From Enchytraeus crypticus (taxonomy: Eukaryota > Annelida > Clitellata > Enchytraeida > Enchytraeidae), in the NCBI GenBank assembly GCA_905160935.1, contig CAJHZI010000556.1, forward strand, positions 851,001 to 915,000: a stretch of 64,000 nt of DNA. Direction: 5' to 3'. Position 1 is the stretch's first letter; each line of letters opens with the position of its first letter. The translations under genes and the position numbers were made by a program. The notes under the pieces are model-generated. The model did not search any database, had not been told where the DNA came from, and saw only the letters and a list, made by a program, of their open reading frames with translations. Below are positions 34,421 through 45,600 of this stretch, piece by piece.

Positions 34421-34931
34421 CATTACAAAAATCACTGGTATTTTAGACACTTATAGTTTATTAGTGGTTCAGTTGATAGCAAAAGATATATATTATGATC
34501 ATTTGTATGTGGAAGTACAAATGTTTACCAAATCGTCTTTATTTCACATTTTATGTTAATAAATTGCACTGTGGAATATTGCATCAAATTTTAGCCAAGA
34601 CATTTCCATTTTATTATCGACTTTTCTAATATATAGGCCTGTACTAGTGACAAAATTTATTTTTAAATGGATGAAGTATTCTATTTTCTGATTATAATCA
34701 AGGAGGCTATTAAAGATACCGTAAAAAAGCTAAATATCTATTTTATGAACATTTGTTTGTCAACTTACAGTATTTTAAGAAATGTACAGGAATAAAGACC
34801 ACTTCTCTCATTTTTTCATTGTCATATATTTACTCAGGTGAAAAATGTGTCAGTTACTATGACTTCTATGTATTTATTTAAGCACATTTATCATAAACCA
34901 GTTTAAACATGTTTATCACAACCATGATTAT
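34421..34931. other. Intergenic DNA, no gene seen
   Basis: AT-rich, without supported features. Confidence 0.5.
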
Positions 34932-35345
34932 TGTAACAAACGGGGTTGCGAGCGTGCGAGCGGCCGGCGAAGCCTCCCGTGTTACAGCGAGGGGAACGTA
35001 TTTCTCTCACCCTCATTTGTTGGGTCATGGGAATCCGGGATGTCGGGTTTGGCGGCCCGGCCCGAATCGGGAGTGGGGACTCACTCCACGTCGTCACTTT
35101 GTTGTAGGGTTGCTTTGTTGGATGACCGGCAGCGATTCGAGATAGCAGCTACTACGTTAAATGGTCTATTACAGGTACCGCTTGTCAGGAGGAACCGAGG
35201 GGTGCTGCATCTCAAATGGCCTAGCTTCGCTTGACTTCTATCTGCTAATTCAAGGGCCAACTCCCTTGCTTCTTTAGTAGATTCTTTTCTGTACTGTGAT
35301 TCTCGGGGCGAAGTAATATGGTGACCCGAACCGTGAGTAGAAGCG
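34932..35345. mobile_element. GC-rich insert, possible LTR remnant
   Basis: This block of about 400 bp is much GC-richer than its flanks. It starts TGTAACAAACGGGGTTGCG. Near its end lies TGGTGACCCGAACCG (35319), which resembles a retrotransposon primer-binding site next to an LTR. No partner LTR or internal region was found. An unrelated exon-like island or other repeat is possible. Confidence 0.25.
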
Positions 35346-35581
35346 AACTCCGCGTCTGCTATATTTTAGGCAATTACGGTTGAGTTTCTGCATTGCTTCT
35401 TAGTCTTAAAACTGGTTGTAGTAGATAATTTTATGATTGGTTGTTTAACTGCGACGACCTTTATTCTTCTTTACCCTATAAAACTTCCCTATACCTTTTC
35501 AGACTTATTCTTCCCTATCGCTTTTCCTATATTGGTCTTTCCGTAGTTTCTACTCTCGCCTTTGCTGAAGGTAGCATAATT

Positions 35582-35822
35582 CCGGTGTGTCAGGTGTTTC
35601 AGGTGTTTCAGGTGATTCAGGTGTTTCAGGTGTGTCCGGTGTTTCAGTTGTGTCCGGTGTGTCAGGTGTGTCCGGTGTGTCAGATGTTTTAGGTGTGTCC
35701 GGTGTGTCCGGTGTGTCCGGTGTGTCCGGTGTGTTCGGTGTGTCAGGTGTGTCCGGTGTGTCCGGTGTGTCAGATGTTTTAGGTGTTTCAGGTGTGTCAG
35801 GTGATTCAGGTGTGTCCGGTGT
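35582..35822. repeat. 9-bp minisatellite (GTGTGTCCG/GTGTTTCAG)
   Basis: About 26 units of 9 bp alternate GTGTGTCCG, GTGTGTCAG and GTGTTTCAG. They run straight into (TA)n and (CA)n arrays at 35823-35945. The unit is a multiple of 3, so long frames occur on both strands, but they are not genes. Confidence 0.9.
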
Positions 35823-35879
35823 GTATATATATATATATATCTATACAGTGTATATATATATATATATGTATATATATAT

Positions 35880-35938
<59 letters not shown>

Positions 35939-36029
35939 CATATGTATATATACAAACAAACGCCCATGAACACAATGACAATACTGTTAAACTGTTAATA
36001 AATTTTATCAGCGGGCCTAAGGGGGACCT

Positions 36030-36072
36030 GTCTCACTGAGCCATCCCTCTGGATCCGCGCCTGGATTTAATT

Positions 36073-36128
<56 letters not shown>

Positions 36129-36200
36129 CATGAAAGTAGAGGAGTTGTTGCCTTAGTTAAGGAAATAATTACTCTACTTTTCATGTTTAATCGGCTACAT
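36030..36200. repeat. hAT-like terminus, (TA)n and hairpin
   Basis: CTCTGGATCCGCGCCTGG (about 36050) resembles the right end of the 881-bp element. A (TA)n run is at 36075-36124. Then ATTAAACATGAAAGTAGAGG pairs with CTCTACTTTTCATGTTTAAT (to 36191) around a 30-base centre. Confidence 0.5.
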
Positions 36201-36885
36201 GTATACTTGCAGTGATGCGCTGACCTTAAAACTCAACACTCGTTGCGTGCAACTGGTGTTTCTAACAGCCGCTTCGAAATTGTGTCCTACCTTAATTTAA
36301 AATCACGGACACTTTGAAATAGAAAATACGGAGTATCCGATAAGATTTAGCTGCCAGGCGTTGAAATCAAATAGGTTAGTTGAATTGCGTGTCAAGACGA
36401 AGAGACTTTAATAGGGCGGTACATAGAGTTGAAGTGTTGCCGGCTATCAACTGCTGATTGGTTGAGAGAGTTAGAGAGCTGCTATGCAGGAAGATCAAGG
36501 CTAATCTACCTGCCGATGTGACGTCAATTTCATGACGTCAGTTTGACTTTATCAGTCCTTAAGTTGAATGCATTAAATCGCAGCTTTAGTATATACTGGA
36601 AGGCTATTTAAGTCCAGCTAAAACTAAAAAAGGTTCAATTTTCTCACAAAGTAGGCAATTATTATAAATTAATCTTTTTAAACAATATAATTATTTGCAC
36701 TATGCGTATTTGTCTCTGTTATTTGTCTTTGTCCATATATAACGTTATTCTTGATGTTAACAGTAACAACAAGTTCTATTAACATTAACAGTTGACAAGT
36801 TTATATACTTTCAAGACGGTTGATTGATATCTCAATTTGACCGAAGCACTTTGGTTCTCAATTCCTCATCTCAACCGTTAACTCC
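36201..36885. other. Intergenic DNA, no gene seen
   Basis: No supported feature apart from a short palindromic pair TGACGTCA at about 36519-36540. Confidence 0.5.
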
Positions 36886-36889
36886 ACGT

Positions 36890-37130
36890 AAAATAAGAGG
36901 CGAATTACCAAGAACCGAGAAAGGAAATAGGAAATCATCTTAGAATCTGTATTTTCCAAAAACTCTAGGCTACATTGGTCAATGATTCAGATAAGACATA
37001 AAGCCCTTTGTTTATGGATTGTCTTGTTAATAGATTGAGTGCCCTTTGTGGAGCGTGAAAACGGACGCTGAGTATGAATATACCTGGGACCTGGCACTTG
37101 GCAGAACACTAGAGAGATATGGAGAGAGAA
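36890..37130 (+). repeat. Family F repeat
   Basis: Matches 4140-4390 in order: GGAAATCATCTTAGAATC, CTCTAGGCTACAT, TTGTTAATAGATTG, GAGTATGAATATACC, and CTGGCACTTGGC before a GA-rich end. Confidence 0.65.
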
Positions 37131-37990
37131 AGAGAGATTCCTCAGATTTGTAATTATTTTACAAAATTCTAATTGTTATCTTTTAATGACAGTTAGTGCT
37201 TGACCTTCTATCTAATGTCACTCACTCACTCAGTCACTCTCTCTATCACTCTCTACCATAATATTGTAGCTAATTAAAATGATTGAATCTTGAAATTATT
37301 TCCTTCTTGAATTCGACCAAATGTCAAGTGTGTGGGCAGATCTGACTAAACACGCGATGATTCCTAGTGACAGTCGAACTCGTGACTCTAGAGATCAGAT
37401 ATCAAGTGTCTAACTCAATTGTCAGTTGAAATGAAGCTGTTTAGTGACCTCAAGACGCCATTAACTCAAAGTTTCGCCAAACGTTTAGAATTTTCTCACT
37501 AAATGCATTCCTACCCGGGAGATTTCTCGATACATTTAACAGTAAAACAATAATTAAAGAAAAACTGGCAAGTGTGCCCCCAACTTTATCCTCGAATTGT
37601 ACGAGGAGACCCCTAAAACTACTGAAAACCTACTAGCACATTGAATATCTCAATAGCATAAAGGTTAGAGGCGTCAGGTAACGCCATGATATTTTAAATG
37701 AGAGAGAAAGAGAGAGAGAATATATTTTTATGAAATCAATTTGCAGCATATAGCATAGAAATTAAAAATGAGCACATGTTTAGAATTTTGACTATTTCCG
37801 TGTAATTTCCATTACACGGAAATAGTCAAATAGAATATAAACCACAATAATATAAAGAAAACTTGAAAAGGGAAAACTTACACCAATCAAAAACACTTTA
37901 ATCAGAGACACATTTATAGGCCATAAATGAGAACGTCAAGCTTTCTCTGTAGTTGAACACCTATTTATCCAGAATTATCAGGCGATAATT
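37131..37990. other. Intergenic DNA with a perfect hairpin
   Basis: A perfect inverted repeat (17-bp arms GACTATTTCCGTGTAAT, 4-base loop) lies at 37790-37827. A possible A-box-like start of SINE A is at about 37655-37690. No gene. Confidence 0.55.
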
Positions 37991-37992
37991 GG

Positions 37993-38180
37993 TCGATCCT
38001 AAGATGAAATGAACTCTCGTGGATTCGAATCCCAGCCGCGAAGATCTAAGTATAAAATCTCGAACATTCACTGGACTGGTTAAACGGAAAATTTAATGAA
38101 TTGCCTAACGGATTTAACATGTGGTATTAAAAGTGACGGATGTCAACTTAGTTGATCATTTCACCATAATGCGTGTTATT
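37993..38180 (+). repeat. SINE family A
   Basis: GGATTCGAATCCCAGCCGCG, GAACATTCACTGGACTGG, TTGCCTAACGGATTTAAC and GATCATTTCACCATAATGCG. Confidence 0.85.
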
Positions 38181-38539
38181 TATTATTTGTTTATTACACG
38201 TGGGACTTTTGATAGGTCTACTGTCCATTCATTTCTATTGAAATTTTATATTACTTTCTGTAAAATTTTGATATTTTTCTAGATTTTTATGTTTGGTGTT
38301 TATTTTGCAGATGTTTATGATTTTGGCTTAAGGCGAGAATTTTCAAAAATAAAATTTTATTTAGTAATTGAAGTTTTACTCCCATTTAATTTACTGCCAA
38401 ATAATTGTGTTAAGAAGAGCTATGAATAAATCCTAACCACTGCTTACAAATTACAAATTTCATCAGAACCTATCGTTGAATAATAGTTTTTGTTATGTAA
38501 ATGACAAGAATACCAACAAGGCCAGAATGGGATTTAAAC

Positions 38540-38573
38540 ATGCATGTATATATATGTATATATATATATAATA

Positions 38574-38619
<46 letters not shown>

Positions 38620-38697
38620 TGCACATATGTATATATATATTTATATACATGTATATATGTACCGTATAAAGATAGATATATGTATATTTATGTACAC

Positions 38698-38772
<75 letters not shown>
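38540..38772. repeat. (TA)n microsatellite block
   Basis: Two long TA runs (about 38575-38618 and 38703-38772) joined by TA-rich sequence. Open frames across them are artefacts. Confidence 0.95.
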
Positions 38773-38775
<3 letters not shown>

Positions 38776-38975
38776 CCTGCCTCTTTTTCTTTCCATTCTA
38801 AGAGGTCATAGAAGGTAGAATGGAAAGAAAAAGAGACAGGGGCAGGCCGAGATTAGGTATGTTAGATGATTTAAAGACCCACTCATATGTGGAAATGAAG
38901 AGGAAGGCGGAAGACAGAGAAGAGTGGAGGCGTTATGTACCATATGGACCTGTCAGTAGGCAGTGCACTAAGAGA
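38773..38975 (+). mobile_element. LINE 3'-end fragment with inverted start
   Basis: The frame MERKRDRGRPRLGMLDDLKT, then HSYVEMKRKAEDREEWRR, and the end phrase GCAGTGCACTAAGAG. The left end (38773-38800) is an inverted copy of the CCCCTGCCTCTTTTTCTTTC segment, so the fragment folds back on itself. (TA)n lies on both sides. Confidence 0.7.
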
Positions 38976-39090
38976 TATATGTATATATTTATATGCATAC
39001 ATAGATGTACACCTGCAGAAAGAATCACATCCACACACACATACACACAGACGTATATATATATATGTATATATGTCTATAGTCCTATAT

Positions 39091-39139
<49 letters not shown>

Positions 39140-40345
39140 TTTTTACATATGTTCATTTTATTTACTTATATAATATGTGTACTTTCATAGAGTGCACTTC
39201 TTACTTTCTGTGTCAGTGATATAGTGTACTTTAACAGACAATAGTGCTCGATGTTGTTCTGGATGACAGTAGAACTGTAATCGTTGTTATGTAATTGCAC
39301 TATCACAAGAAAAATATTTTAACTAGCTATCAATAAAAGCTTTTAATAAGATATTAAATATTCTGACCATCGTTAGCCGGACTACATTGTTGTACTGTGT
39401 CCTAATAAGCGCTGATTCTTGATAGAGCTTTTATGACGATGATGTCGCTTTTGATAGGAAATGGACAATAAAAATAATTTGTATTTTAAAATGTAAAGTG
39501 ATTATTGTACAAAACGATTTGAAGCTTTCTCTGTAGCCAACTTTAACGTTATGAAATTTCCTGTCTCGAAAACGTGTATGAAACTGGGAGAACACCGGAT
39601 TTGAACCATATGTCTACTGATACATAGTCGAACAACCTACCTACATGCTACAGATACAGCCCTAGTTATGATCTACTAAGGGGCTACAGGGTAAGTAATC
39701 CTAAAAGTTACGAATCAATTATATTCTTGCTATGTATATTTAAATTTAGGATAAAGTAACTAACGATAGCAAATTTGCATCAAATAATTATATAGAAAAA
39801 TTACAATAAATTCGACAAAATTCATTATTCTTAATTCAGTACATTTAATTCGCTATCTTTAACTATATTAATCAATTATCGTACACAATTCGTTATTTTC
39901 AATGAGTTTAAATTACTATTAGTACTCATCAGCCGCTGTTACACTGCCTTGTGATCTTTCGGCCAATCTTACATTTGAAAACTTAGCATTCTGCTTATTA
40001 TCTATTTGGTACCTATCTAACTACGAAGTATTAATTAACTAAAGCTATTAGTTAATTAATGAACCAGTAGTTAATTATGTATAATTATGAAGCTCCGCCA
40101 TTTTCGATCTTCAACTTTTATATCTTTGTAGTCGCCTCTTTTGAACACATGCAGTGGACAGCAGGTTCTATTGTCTATTATTTATATAGGCTGACTACAT
40201 ATATACACAGTGAATTGAGCCCATCGACAGTCATTAGCATATAGAAAAATTTTTAATAATTAAATAATTAAAATATAATTACTAAGAAGTACTAGATATT
40301 TCATTAGCCACACTTCTAAGGCAGTTAGGTCAGCTTTTCCTATCG
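38976..40345. other. Repeats and intergenic DNA 3' of the GPCR
   Basis: (TA)n at 39097-39134. A family E fragment lies at about 39241-39290 (ATAGTGCTCGATGTTG). A tRNA-like minus-strand motif is at about 39585-39660 (GGTTCAAATCCGG), distantly like family B. The rest is AT-rich without genes. Confidence 0.55.
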
Positions 40346-40346
40346 C

Positions 40347-41606
40347 TTATTCCACAAAAGTGGATCTAATGGTTTCCTCTATGGCACAAGATTTCCCCTC
40401 ATTCTCAAAAATACCGGTTCTCTCCAGTGGAATGGTGTTGGCACTCATGGGAAAATATTGAGAATAGTGACCGTTCTTTTCCCCCTCCTTACACTTATAA
40501 ATCCTACACAACCCCCCAGTTCTCAAGCCTACCACCCCCGAACCAGTCGTGGTCCCACCTCGATAGAGTCTCAGCTGAATTGCTAAGGACGTAAGCTCAT
40601 TTCTGAAGTTGTCGTTAAGCCAACTATACAGAAACGGATTGATACAGGATGATCCGAGAGCGAATGCTTTCAGTAAGAGATCCGTCAGACGGAAGTGAAT
40701 TCCGCCAACGGATTTTGGATAGAGTTCCGTAAGAAGAGAGAATATATTCCAGGGCAGCCAGCAGATGCAGAAATTGGCTACGATGGCGATGAGAAGGCGG
40801 TTGGTTTTCTTGGCTCGTTTCTGCAACCCCGGAGGCCTGAGCTTCAGACGTGCGTAGATCTTAGCGTAGAGGTATCCTGTGAGAGTTAACGGAAGTAGAA
40901 ACTGGACGAGAAACACTACCAGGCTGTACGCACGTCTAAGGTTCAACTGCGAGTCCGGCCAGATCTCGACGCAGTAGCTCCAGTGAATGCTCAGCTGGAT
41001 ATCGACGTGCTGGAACAGTTTCGAGTAGCGAACGACCGGAAGTGATATTAAAACGGAGACTACTATCGTTGCTAGAATCGCAACCACAGCAGTTCGAGCG
41101 GAAAATCTAGACCTAAGAGGATGAAGGATTTGTCTGTATCTATCCACGGCTATCAGCAGAATACTCATCGTTGACACGTACATGGGAACGGCAAAGGCGG
41201 CGAATACCACCCGGCAAAGGAAGCTTCCGAATATCCAGTTACTCGACAGCTGGTAGTGCAGCTGTATGGGCAAGCTGAAGAGAGCCAGCCAGATATCTGC
41301 CAGAGCCAGGTTCATGATGAAGACATTCGTGACAGTCTGGAGTCGTTTAGAGCGCGCAAACACCAGGAGCACGCCTCCGTTGCCGACCAATCCCACCACG
41401 ATGACGATGCCGTAGATGATGACGACCAGAGTTCGGACGATTGGGTGATGTATGGAATCGACTTGGTGCCAGTCCGTGTCCGTTAGACTCAAGTTCAAGA
41501 GAAGCGTCTCGTAGTCGTAGAGGTTCCAGTTGATAGTGGCGGATTCATCTCCAGTTCCGGTTAATTCCATATCCGCCGAGGATGCGGAATCGTTCTGAGT
41601 CAACAT
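40347..41606 (-). CDS. Rhodopsin-like GPCR, neuropeptide F/Y-receptor-like
   Basis: A complete 419-residue seven-transmembrane receptor in one uninterrupted frame. The N terminus has sequons at Asn5 and Asn38. TM1 runs from about 60 with GN at 75-76. TM2 has NLALAD (99-104). Cys131 and Cys212 form the usual extracellular disulfide. TM3 ends in DRYRQILHP (155-163), TM6 carries CWLPWNIF (282-289) and TM7 has NPFLY (323-327). DRYR at TM3, CWLPWN in TM6 and the basic third loop fit the NPY/NPF/PrRP-receptor group of family A. The exact ligand cannot be read from sequence. The C-terminal tail has possible palmitoylation cysteines (367, 372). Met13 is an alternative start. The receptor would act at the plasma membrane, probably through G proteins. 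Confidence 0.93.
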   Translation of the reverse strand: MLTQNDSASSADMELTGTGDESATINWNLYDYETLLLNLSLTDTDWHQVDSIHHPIVRTLVVIIYGIVIVVGLVGNGGVLLVFARSKRLQTVTNVFIMNLALADIWLALFSLPIQLHYQLSSNWIFGSFLCRVVFAAFAVPMYVSTMSILLIAVDRYRQILHPLRSRFSARTAVVAILATIVVSVLISLPVVRYSKLFQHVDIQLSIHWSYCVEIWPDSQLNLRRAYSLVVFLVQFLLPLTLTGYLYAKIYARLKLRPPGLQKRAKKTNRLLIAIVANFCICWLPWNIFSLLTELYPKSVGGIHFRLTDLLLKAFALGSSCINPFLYSWLNDNFRNELTSLAIQLRLYRGGTTTGSGVVGLRTGGLCRIYKCKEGEKNGHYSQYFPMSANTIPLERTGIFENEGKSCAIEETIRSTFVE

Positions 41607-43060
41607 GCTGGCGATATGCTGTTCAGTCTCGTAGTTGTACTAACGATTGTTTATCATAGTAATACGTGAAAACATTTAATCCGTATAACTGATAATTTAA
41701 TCCGTAAAAGTTCTAATATTTCTGAGTAACCATTCACTACGGTTTTCAAAATTCCTACAAAATATATGTAATAATATATTTATCTTATTTAAGGAATAAG
41801 TAATAAAACTATAGTTGAAATAAAAAAGATTTATAAACCACCGAAGTCATTGTCAGATGCTTATAATTAATTCACTTATTTAATTAGCATGTTCGCTTTA
41901 ATTGACTGTTACGAACGCTTGGATCAGTGTGAAATTTATTGCTCTCAATCATGCGTAGAAACCATTTTTTAATAGAAAATATGGCCTTCTTTCTCTTCCG
42001 ACATCAAGAATTTCACTGCAGTATTTAATTTCACTCTCCTATTGAGCTAATTTAGTTCCTGGATCTGTCAAAATTCGACTTAAAGCAAATGCAAACCAGC
42101 CGGCTCAACAAATTTTCATTGTTGCATTACGCATAGGTGGAGGAAACAAAAAAGATTCACTGCAATTCAATTGATGCAAAATGACACTTGGTGGAAAATG
42201 CTGAAAAGAAAAATTGCTTCTACACCGCGACGCGTGGAAACGAAAGCATAGTGCGAATATGAAAGTCAGGGAGAGTAATAATCCTGCTCGATGACCGTTA
42301 ATTAGGTTCCATATGAGACCGCAATATCATTTTTTAAAGTATTTTTATATGTACAACCCAAATAACAAATATCTTAGGTTTGATACACTATATAATAGTG
42401 TATATTGTTTTCCTACGCGTAGTTTCGTTATTTGCTTCCTATGTACAGTTTTTGCACATATACATGTATAAGGATATTAGAATAAAATAAAATAAAACAA
42501 ACTACCCAACTAACTACCTGCATGTAACTAAAGTGACTTGTAAAATCGAAAGCGGATTTAGGGATAACTGTCTTGGTTCTGATATCTGATTTTTTGTATT
42601 ATCTCTCATCCACTCAGACAATGTAAGACTCCATTATTATTTGCATTTCATTCTGAGAGTAATCCCTGTTGAATACGAAGCATCTGTAAACTGACGCTAG
42701 CACTAGTTCCAAGGTTGTGTTTCTGAAAAACGCAAAAACAGCGCAGCAACTAAATTATTCTTTACCAGTACTTTCGTGAAATGTTAGGCAGACCTTACAC
42801 AAAATGCGAAAATGGTAAAAAGAAATTGACAAGTCAACTATTGAGGTTATTTATTATTTAATCTAATCCATTAATGCAATCTTTACAAAGAGCTTCCTTG
42901 CATTTAATCCAAGAGAACGGAAAGTAAGCTGACCTAGAAAGTTGTTGCCATTTATAACAATCATATCAAATATTTTAAAATCATAAAATGAAAATAAAAT
43001 ACAATTAATACAAAACAATTTTTGTTACTGCAAGACCCATTTATAATTCGCACATTGAAT
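41607..43060. other. Region upstream of the GPCR, no gene seen
   Basis: The 5' UTR and promoter of the minus-strand receptor should lie here. I found no clear TATA box or splice acceptor next to the ATG. Confidence 0.4.
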
Positions 43061-43062
43061 GT

Positions 43063-43305
43063 CATAAAAGCATAGGGGTAAAGTCATGAAGTTTTAAATG
43101 ACAGATCCTAAGGTGAATTGAACTGTCATAGGTTCGAATCCCAGCCGCGCAGATCTGAGAGTAAAATCTCGGACATTCACTGGACTGGTTCTATGGAAAA
43201 TGGTCTAGATTGCCTAACGCTTTAAACATTTGGTATTACAAGCGATGATATCAACATAGATGATCATTGCACTATAATGCGTGCTTATTTTACATTACTC
43301 TAAGC
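43063..43305 (+). repeat. SINE family A, near full length
   Basis: AAAGCATAGGGGTAAAGTCA (A-box-like region), ATGACAGATCCTAAGGTGAA, GGTTCGAATCCCAGCCGCGC, GACATTCACTGGACTGG and the standard tail. Confidence 0.85.
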
Positions 43306-44051
43306 TACTATAACCTTTGTGCAAATTTCTGTTTAAATTTGAATTTGAGTACAGATAAAAAGATCACTTAAATTTGGACTTGCTAAAATCTGACCTTTGC
43401 TGATGGAGCATTAGTCATATAAAGGCAAAAGTCATCCGAAATTATACATGTAACCATAACATTTGTTCTCATCTAGAAATTCTTGTTATAGTGTACCGCG
43501 GAAGATCAAACTATGTGCTGCAGACGCCAAGGAGGCTCACAAATGCGGTGATAAATAGACGCAATGCTCCTCGCAAACAATTCACCAGTATGCATAAATT
43601 TATTTTTTCTCAATGTCATCTCTTATTTCCTCTCAATTAATTTAAAGCTAAGAAGTTCAGACGCATTACAAAAGTATTTTTAATTTAAAAGAATTTAGTT
43701 AAACTCTATTAAATTTTCGAATTTAGTTTCAGTTTCGTATCTTGAACTTGTATTCAAAAACTCTTTTGGTCTGTATCAGATAAAGTTATATTCATAATAA
43801 GATACACTCATAAATGCATGTGTCACTGTATGTATCAAATCATACGAACAAAAAAGTAATAGTAGGCCGTACTGCTGAAAACTTACACTCAATATACAAT
43901 AACATCTTCAGTTGCATTGCATTTCTGACATATTATAGCAAACAGTGGATAGTATTACATAAAAGGCTTAATTCAACATGCATCTTCCGTATTGTAAATT
44001 TATTTGATGTTAGCTACTAGCTACAACATTTGGAGTTATAATAGTTGTCAG

Positions 44052-44120
<69 letters not shown>

Positions 44121-44600
44121 ACCAAAACATGTCAGACGACGCAGTTTTCTACCATCTACCTTGTTGGATTCAGAGAAATGAGTGACATAAAACTGACAGA
44201 ATAGTCCATTAGACGAATATTTAACAAGGTCTGTAAAGAAAACCGGACAACACTCTCTCTCAGCTAATTTTGCTAATTATTCAAGTACTTCATGTTCGAC
44301 AACATACATCGTTAGAGAAAGGACGCGGGTTTGATGGTTTGGTTTGGTTGGTTGGTTGGTTTGGTTGGTTGGTTTGGTTGGTTGGGTTGGTTTGACGCGG
44401 GTTTTAAAACAGCAGCAACTCTAGAGTAAGATCAAGAAAGCAGCACAATTTTAACGTGTGTAAAATCCACTGATTGCAAATACCATATCTCCATCCATAA
44501 CCTTATGCTATAGGTCAGATGTTGTGAAACAAAAGTCAATCCCACGAGCAGCATCTAAAATATACATTATATATTTTTTAAGATTCATTTTACAGAATGT
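43306..44600. other. Intergenic DNA with (TA)n and a GGTTGGTTT repeat
   Basis: (TA)n at 44056-44116. An irregular GGTTGGTTT array lies at about 44335-44395. No gene. Confidence 0.6.
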
Positions 44601-44604
44601 TAAT

Positions 44605-44840
44605 GTTTTACCCGTATTGTGTCCGGGTTGATGAAGAATATTTCAACCGCGGACTGCAAATGTAATAAAAGGCGTCAAAGAACTAAGATCTAAACCAACG
44701 TCTGAAAGGGCATTCGGTTTGTGAGCGCCTAGGCTCCAGAAATTGTTACAAAATTTTAGAAAACGAACGGAAAATTTTCTTTTTATATCCCGATCCTAGT
44801 TAAACTGAGATTCAATGGAAGATGATGATGATGATGAGGA
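44605..44840 (+). repeat. Family D repeat
   Basis: CGTATTGTGTCCGGGTTGAT, CAACCGCGGACTGCAAATG, AAAAGGCGTC, ACCAACGTCTGAAAGGGCAT, GTGAGCGCCTAGGCTCCAGA, CCCGATCCTAGTTAAACTGA and a (GAT)n tail. Confidence 0.8.
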
Positions 44841-45464
44841 AGATGATGGAAAAATACTAATATTTCGGCTATTCAAAATGTGTGTCAGAATCCCTTTAAT
44901 AGAGTTCGACTATTTAGTGCAGTTGTGCAGAATGAACATGTATCATATCGGCAACTATGAATTAAAACTTTTCCTCTGAACACCCGCATAGTGAATTCGT
45001 GTGATCCAAAAGGAAAATAAAAGTCGCACATGATTCATCCGAATATGGAAAAACATTAAAAGGAAATGGCTCGGAGTATTACGTTAGCTTCGTATTTATC
45101 ATTATCGGTGACTTCAGAGAGTTCACGGGATTTGAACCGGGTACCTACATGTACTTATTAGCATGCATGAACGAAACCGATTATGCTACTGACAGAGATT
45201 TGAATAATATTCTTTGCGAAGTGAGAAAACTCAGAAATGAAACTGAATTTAGACAAAGAATGGAGATCTAAAAACTGTCAAACAGATATAGTGTTAGGTA
45301 CTCATGCAGGGCTATATAAATATATAAAAATCAAAATTTAACAGAAAAATTAATTTAATATAATTAAATTAATTTAAAGCAGCACAGCATTTCTCTTCCA
45401 TCTTTCCTATTCACTTAATGTCCATGATCAGAGACCAACACGCAAACCTCCACTCCTCTAGTAC

Positions 45465-45600
45465 CCTTCCTTGAAGTGATTACCCGGATTTTGGCCCGCA
45501 CCGTTTATGGACCCCTCACTGTGCTTATCGGTTTTGAATTGGTTCTATAGTGCTCGATGTTGTCATGGAGAATTGTAACCCTCTAATCGTATTTTTGTTC
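45465..45600 (+). repeat. Family E repeat, longer copy
   Basis: GGATTTTGGCCCGCACCGTT, TATGGACCCC, TATAGTGCTCGATGTTGTCA and CCCTCTAATCG. It is the second copy that keeps the left half. Confidence 0.7.

Noticed and set aside
35489-36039. Open frames of about 150 codons on both strands
   Set aside because: They are produced by a 9-bp minisatellite followed by TA and CA microsatellites. There are no splice sites or domain-like sequence.
38501-39219. Several frames rich in Tyr and Ile
   Set aside because: Translation of (TA)n gives (YI)n. The only real coding trace there is the LINE tail at 38820-38940.
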